From Deltaproteobacteria bacterium (lineage in GTDB: Bacteria > Desulfobacterota > BSN033 > UBA1163): a stretch of DNA of 8,516 nt. The translations under genes were made by a program, and so were the position numbers. This document shows, one piece after another, positions 5,008 through 8,516 of this stretch. The notes under the pieces were generated by a model that saw nothing but the letters and a program-made list of their open reading frames with translations, was not told the origin of the DNA and searched no databases. Numbering within the stretch: position 1 is the stretch's first letter; each line of letters starts with the position of its first letter. The stretch is taken from the NCBI GenBank assembly GCA_016875255.1, contig VGRU01000158.1, forward strand, positions 1 through 8,516, written 5' to 3'.

Positions 5008-5085
5008 GACCATGAAAACATGCTTCGGATTTAAACCATCATCATCGAAAACAACCTTGTCGCCATTTTGCGCACCAGTTCATTT
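5008..5085. other. Non-repetitive carB 3' flank, nothing identified
   Basis: This is the only sizeable stretch of intergenic DNA between carB and the 4243 boundary without short-period repeats. Very short frames exist on both strands (the longest about 25 codons), but none has a ribosome site or recognisable sequence. No terminator hairpin follows the carB stop codon, so readthrough towards the dcd-like gene is possible. Confidence 0.4.
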
Positions 5086-8000
5086 CTAAGCGCCTAAGAT
5101 GCTTTTATGGTATTCCTGGATCGATTTGACCGACATCCCCTTTTTGAGAAGGGATTCGATGCCATTGACCACTGCCTCAGCGCCAGAGAGGGTGGTGATG
5201 ATGGGGATGTTATGGGCAACCGCCTGGCTCCGGATGGCCACTTCATCCGCCTTGGGTTTCTTCCCGCTCGGGGTATTAATGACAAGCTTGACCTCTCCGT
5301 TTTTCATCCGGTCCACAATGTCCGGCCTTCCCTCGCCAACCTTGAACACGGTTTGAACCGGGATGCCGTTGTTCGTCAGGACCTTGGCCGTTCCCTTGGT
5401 CGCCACGAGTTCGAACCCGAGATCGATCAATTTCTTGGCGACAAAGACAATGGACCGTTTGTCCTTATTCATCACGCTGATGAAGACCCTGCCCTTTAAG
5501 GGGACGGAGGCGCCGGCTGAAATCTGAGACTTGGCAAAGGCCACTCCGAAATCAGTATCGATCCCCATCACCTCTCCGGTTGATTTCATTTCCGGGCCCA
5601 GAACCGTGTCCACCCCGTAAAATCGTTTGAATGGGAAGACCGACTCCTTCACGGCGATGTGACGGATCTCCACCTCCCTTACGATGCCGAGCTCCCGAAG
5701 TCTCTTTCCGGTCATCACCTTTGCGGCCACCTTAGCCCATGGAATCCCGGTGGCCTTACTGATGAAGGGGATGGTCCTCGAGGCTCTTGGATTGACTTCG
5801 AGAATATAGATCACATCGTTCTTAATAGCATACTGGATATTCATCAGGCCTATGACCTGGAGTTCTCTGGCCAGTCCGTAAGTGTTTTGTTTCAACTGTT
5901 CGATTAGATCATCGCTCAGGGAGTAGGGAGGGGTGACGCAGGCACTGTCACCGGAATGGATCCCTGCGGCCTCGATATGTTCCATGATCCCAGCGATGAG
6001 ACAGGCCGATCCGTCTGAAATGGCATCCACATCGATCTCGATGGCATCTTCAAGGAATTTATCGATCAGAATGGGATGTGTGGAAGAGGCTTCCACAGCC
6101 CGGTGAACGAAACGTTTAAGGGATTCCTCATCATAAACGATCTCCATTGCCCTTCCCCCCAGAACATAGGAAGGCCTCACGATCACCGGGTAACCAATCT
6201 CCTCAGCGACTCTTCTTGCCTCCTCAAAGGAGGTCGCGGTGCCGTTCGGGGGCTGGGTGAGATGAAGTTTGTTGAGGAGGACCTGAAAACGCTTCCGGTC
6301 CTCAGCCCGGTCAATATTGTCAGGGCTTGTCCCGATGATCTTTGCACCCGCCTTCTCGAGAGGAACGGCAAGATTAAGCGGCGTCTGGCCTCCGAACTGT
6401 ACGATGATGCCATCGGGTTTTTCCTGATCGATGATGTTGAGGACATCCTCGAGTGTGAGGGGCTCGAAATAGAGTTTGTCAGAGGTGTCGTAGTCTGTGG
6501 AAACCGTTTCCGGATTGGAGTTGACCATGATCGTCTCGTAACCGAGTTCCTTCAGGGCAAAGGAGGCATGAACACAGCAGTAATCGAATTCCACTCCCTG
6601 ACCGATCCGATTGGGCCCTGATCCAAGAATCATGATCTTCTTTCTCGAAGAGATTTGAGCCTCATTTTCTGTTTCGAAAGTGGAGTAATAGTAAGGCGTA
6701 TAGGCTTCAAATTCTGCGCCGCAGGTATCGACCAGCTTATAGACGGGAAGGATCGCTTTCTCCTTTCGGACTGTTCGAATGGTCTGCTCATCAAATCCAA
6801 GAAGATATCCTAATTGAACATCGGAAAATCCGAACTCCTTTGCCTGCCTCAGGAGTTGATCAGGAATTCGCAGCTGGTCAGGGGTGCGGGCCTTCTGCCA
6901 GAGTTGGAGGTCCCTCATGGCAGCCCCATAAGAACGAATCTCCATCTCGAGATCGACGATCTCCCGGATATTGGAGAGAAACCAGGGATCGATCCGGGTC
7001 CATCCATATATCTCCTCCAACCTCATCCCTAAAAGGAATGCATACCGGAGATAGACGAGCCTTTCAGCATTTGGCGTTGAAAGTTTTTTCTTCACCTGTT
7101 CAATCATCTGTGAAAGATCGGAATCCCTGCCGACCTCGTCCCACAGGAGTTTATCCTTCCCATCCGCTCCCAGACCGAATCTTCCGATCTCCAGAGATCG
7201 GAGGCCCTTCTGCAGCGCCTCCTTGAAGGTTCGTCCGATGGCCATAGTCTCACCGACCGATTTCATCGAGACGGTGAGCGTGGGATCGGCGTCCGGAAAT
7301 TTCTCAAAGGTGAATCTCGGGATCTTGACGACACAGTAATCGATCGTCGGCTCGAAGGAGGCAGGGGTCTTTTTCGTGATGTCATTGGGGATCTCATCGA
7401 GCGTATATCCCACGGCTAATTTGGCCGCAATCTTGGCAATCGGGAATCCCGTGGCTTTGGAGGCCAACGCAGAGGACCGGGAAACCCGCGGATTCATTTC
7501 GATGACGACCATCCGGCCGTCTTCAGGACAAACAGCGAACTGAATGTTTGACCCACCGGTCTCCACGCCGATTTCGCGGATCACACGGATGGCCGCATTC
7601 CTCATCCTCTGGTACTCTTTGTCTGTCAAGGTCTGAGCAGGAGCTACGGTGATGCTGTCTCCGGTGTGGATGCCCATGGGGTCCAGGTTCTCAATGGAGC
7701 AGATGATGACGACATTGTCATTGAGGTCCCTCATCACCTCCAGCTCATACTCCTTCCATCCGAGGACAGACTCTTCGATCAGGATCTCTCCGATCATGCT
7801 CCATTCGAGGCCCCGTGCCGCCATTTCTTCAAATTCCTGGATGTTATAGGCGACGCCGCCTCCGGTGCCGGCCAGCGTGAAACTGGGCCGGATGATCAGG
7901 GGGAAGCCAATCTCTTTTGCCGCCTCCAGGGCCTCGCTCAAGGAGTAAGCCAACCCGCTTCTCGGAAGGTCGAGGCCGATCTTCTTCATCGACTCCTTGA

Positions 8001-8394
8001 AGAGTTTCCGGTCTTCCCCTTTCTTGATCGCCTCGTATTTTGCCCCGATCATCTGAACATGGTATTTTTCGAGAACTCCTGCTTCATAGAGAGCAACGGA
8101 AACATTGAGGCCGGTCTGGCCGCCCAGGGTAGGAAGCAGAGCATCCGGCCTCTCGCGCTCAATGATCTTCTCAACGATATCAGGAGTAACCGGCTCAATA
8201 TAGATGCGGTCAGCCATCTCAGGGTCGGTCATGATGGTTGCAGGGTTGGAGTTGACCAGCACCACCTCAAAGCCCTCCTCCTTTAAGGCTTTACAGGCCT
8301 GGGTACCGGAATAGTCGAATTCGCAGGCCTGACCAATGACGATGGGGCCGGATCCGATGATGAGAATCTTTTTGATGTCGGTTCGTTTGGGCAT
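5086..8394 (-). CDS. carB: Carbamoyl-phosphate synthase, large subunit
   Basis: CarB makes carbamoyl phosphate from bicarbonate, two ATP and glutamine-derived ammonia (supplied by CarA), for UMP and arginine synthesis. The 1102 residues hold a first ATP-grasp half (1-400), an oligomerisation linker (about 400-550), a second ATP-grasp half (about 550-960) and an MGS-type regulatory domain (about 965-1102). Against E. coli (from memory), Arg129, Arg169, Gln285, Glu299 and Asn301 keep their numbers; second-half residues are shifted by 25 (Arg740, Glu866, Asn868). The ornithine-site residues Glu808, Asp816, Glu917 and Thr1067 are all present. Of the UMP site, Lys979, Thr999, Thr1002, Lys1018 and Asn1040 are kept, but E. 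coli Thr1017 is Pro1042. Feedback control is therefore likely. I chose the ATG at 8392-8394 because [16 protein letters not shown] is the standard N-terminus; an upstream in-frame TTG (8446-8448) lies in a palindromic leader. The linker near 485-520 is about 16 residues longer than in E. coli and holds a short repeat. Confidence 0.97.
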   Translation of the reverse strand: MPKRTDIKKILIIGSGPIVIGQACEFDYSGTQACKALKEEGFEVVLVNSNPATIMTDPEMADRIYIEPVTPDIVEKIIERERPDALLPTLGGQTGLNVSVALYEAGVLEKYHVQMIGAKYEAIKKGEDRKLFKESMKKIGLDLPRSGLAYSLSEALEAAKEIGFPLIIRPSFTLAGTGGGVAYNIQEFEEMAARGLEWSMIGEILIEESVLGWKEYELEVMRDLNDNVVIICSIENLDPMGIHTGDSITVAPAQTLTDKEYQRMRNAAIRVIREIGVETGGSNIQFAVCPEDGRMVVIEMNPRVSRSSALASKATGFPIAKIAAKLAVGYTLDEIPNDITKKTPASFEPTIDYCVVKIPRFTFEKFPDADPTLTVSMKSVGETMAIGRTFKEALQKGLRSLEIGRFGLGADGKDKLLWDEVGRDSDLSQMIEQVKKKLSTPNAERLVYLRYAFLLGMRLEEIYGWTRIDPWFLSNIREIVDLEMEIRSYGAAMRDLQLWQKARTPDQLRIPDQLLRQAKEFGFSDVQLGYLLGFDEQTIRTVRKEKAILPVYKLVDTCGAEFEAYTPYYYSTFETENEAQISSRKKIMILGSGPNRIGQGVEFDYCCVHASFALKELGYETIMVNSNPETVSTDYDTSDKLYFEPLTLEDVLNIIDQEKPDGIIVQFGGQTPLNLAVPLEKAGAKIIGTSPDNIDRAEDRKRFQVLLNKLHLTQPPNGTATSFEEARRVAEEIGYPVIVRPSYVLGGRAMEIVYDEESLKRFVHRAVEASSTHPILIDKFLEDAIEIDVDAISDGSACLIAGIMEHIEAAGIHSGDSACVTPPYSLSDDLIEQLKQNTYGLARELQVIGLMNIQYAIKNDVIYILEVNPRASRTIPFISKATGIPWAKVAAKVMTGKRLRELGIVREVEIRHIAVKESVFPFKRFYGVDTVLGPEMKSTGEVMGIDTDFGVAFAKSQISAGASVPLKGRVFISVMNKDKRSIVFVAKKLIDLGFELVATKGTAKVLTNNGIPVQTVFKVGEGRPDIVDRMKNGEVKLVINTPSGKKPKADEVAIRSQAVAHNIPIITTLSGAEAVVNGIESLLKKGMSVKSIQEYHKSILGA

Positions 8395-8410
8395 AAAAGA
8401 TCGTTTCTCT

Positions 8411-8502
8411 TGAGGAGCGCTTCGCTTGAGGATAGAGGGTAGAGGCAAAATCTTTTGGCCTCAAACCTCAAGGTCGCAACGACCGCTCCTCCACCCTCTA
8501 TC
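8411..8502. repeat. Long inverted repeat in the carB leader
   Basis: The segment GATAGAGGGTAGAGG (8431-8445) matches the reverse complement of 8488-8502 at 14 of 15 bases. Alternative inverted pairs are GAGGAGCG (8412-8419) with CGCTCCTC (8484-8491), and CTTGAGG (8425-8431) with CCTCAAG (8466-8472). Small perfect hairpins lie at 8472-8484 (GGTCG/CGACC, 3-base loop) and 8416-8426 (AGCG/CGCT). The pairings overlap, so the RNA ahead of carB could fold in two exclusive ways, or the block may simply be two inverted copies of a two-part repeat. It ends about 17 bases before the carB ATG. I see no known riboswitch or PyrR-type consensus in it. Confidence 0.6.
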
Positions 8503-8516
8503 ATTTTTCTTTGGCT

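Noticed and set aside
5008..5089. Small plus- and minus-strand frames after carB, including a minus-strand read-through frame
   Set aside because: At most about 25 codons without interruption by repeats, no ribosome site, no recognisable peptide.
6076..6621. Plus-strand open frames antisense to carB (also 7666-8286)
   Set aside because: CarB is unmistakable across the whole region; these frames are by-products of its codon pattern and overlap one another without ribosome sites.
8395..8448. Upstream TTG start adding 18 residues to CarB
   Set aside because: The added residues fall in a palindromic leader and do not resemble CarB; the ATG at 8392-8394 gives the standard N-terminus.
8501..8516. 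Possible last codons of carA (minus strand, ending TGA at 8501-8503)
   Set aside because: carA commonly precedes carB and one frame does end here, but five codons carry no identifying sequence.

Overview
Six genes, all on the minus strand and read from high to low coordinates, fill most of this window: carB (large subunit of carbamoyl-phosphate synthase), a dCTP deaminase-family gene, and the three parts of a nitrate/sulfonate/hydroxymethylpyrimidine-type ABC importer (permease, periplasmic binding protein, ATPase). A phosphoribosyltransferase-like gene of unknown role sits between the binding protein and the ATPase. I see no RNA gene, CRISPR array, insertion-sequence transposase or convincing plus-strand gene.

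The exported binding protein with a Sec-type signal peptide, the roughly balanced base composition, and the style of intergenic repeats (GTAG-type REP hairpins, AAATCCCCC palindromes, 7-8 bp degenerate arrays) suggest a Gram-negative bacterium. My best guess is a Desulfobacterota ('deltaproteobacterial') lineage. This rests on pattern memory, not a search, and no gene here is diagnostic.

Layout in transcription order: leader with a long inverted repeat (8395-8516); carB (8394-5086); 228 bp spacer with mirrored 8-mer arrays; dcd-like gene (4857-4345); 102 bp spacer with mirrored 7-mer arrays; ABC permease (4242-3496); 304 bp spacer with two 7-mer arrays flanking a MITE-like palindromic element; binding protein (3191-2220); 212 bp spacer with mirrored 8-mer arrays; PRTase-like gene (2007-1036); 80 bp spacer with two opposed GTAG hairpins; ABC ATPase (955-128); and a tail with CACTTTAG-like repeats.

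Two themes stand out. First, four of the gene products fit pyrimidine chemistry or could do so: CarB opens de novo UMP and arginine synthesis, Dcd makes dUTP for dTMP, THI5/NMT1-like binding proteins include carriers of pyrimidine compounds, and the PRTase-like protein has a uracil-PRTase-like PRPP motif. A pyrimidine or related heterocycle uptake and salvage module is a reasonable but unproven reading. Second, every spacer carries short-period or palindromic repeats, often starting at or within a few bases of the upstream gene's stop codon. In two cases the stop codon itself lies in the repeat. This is the most unusual aspect of the window.
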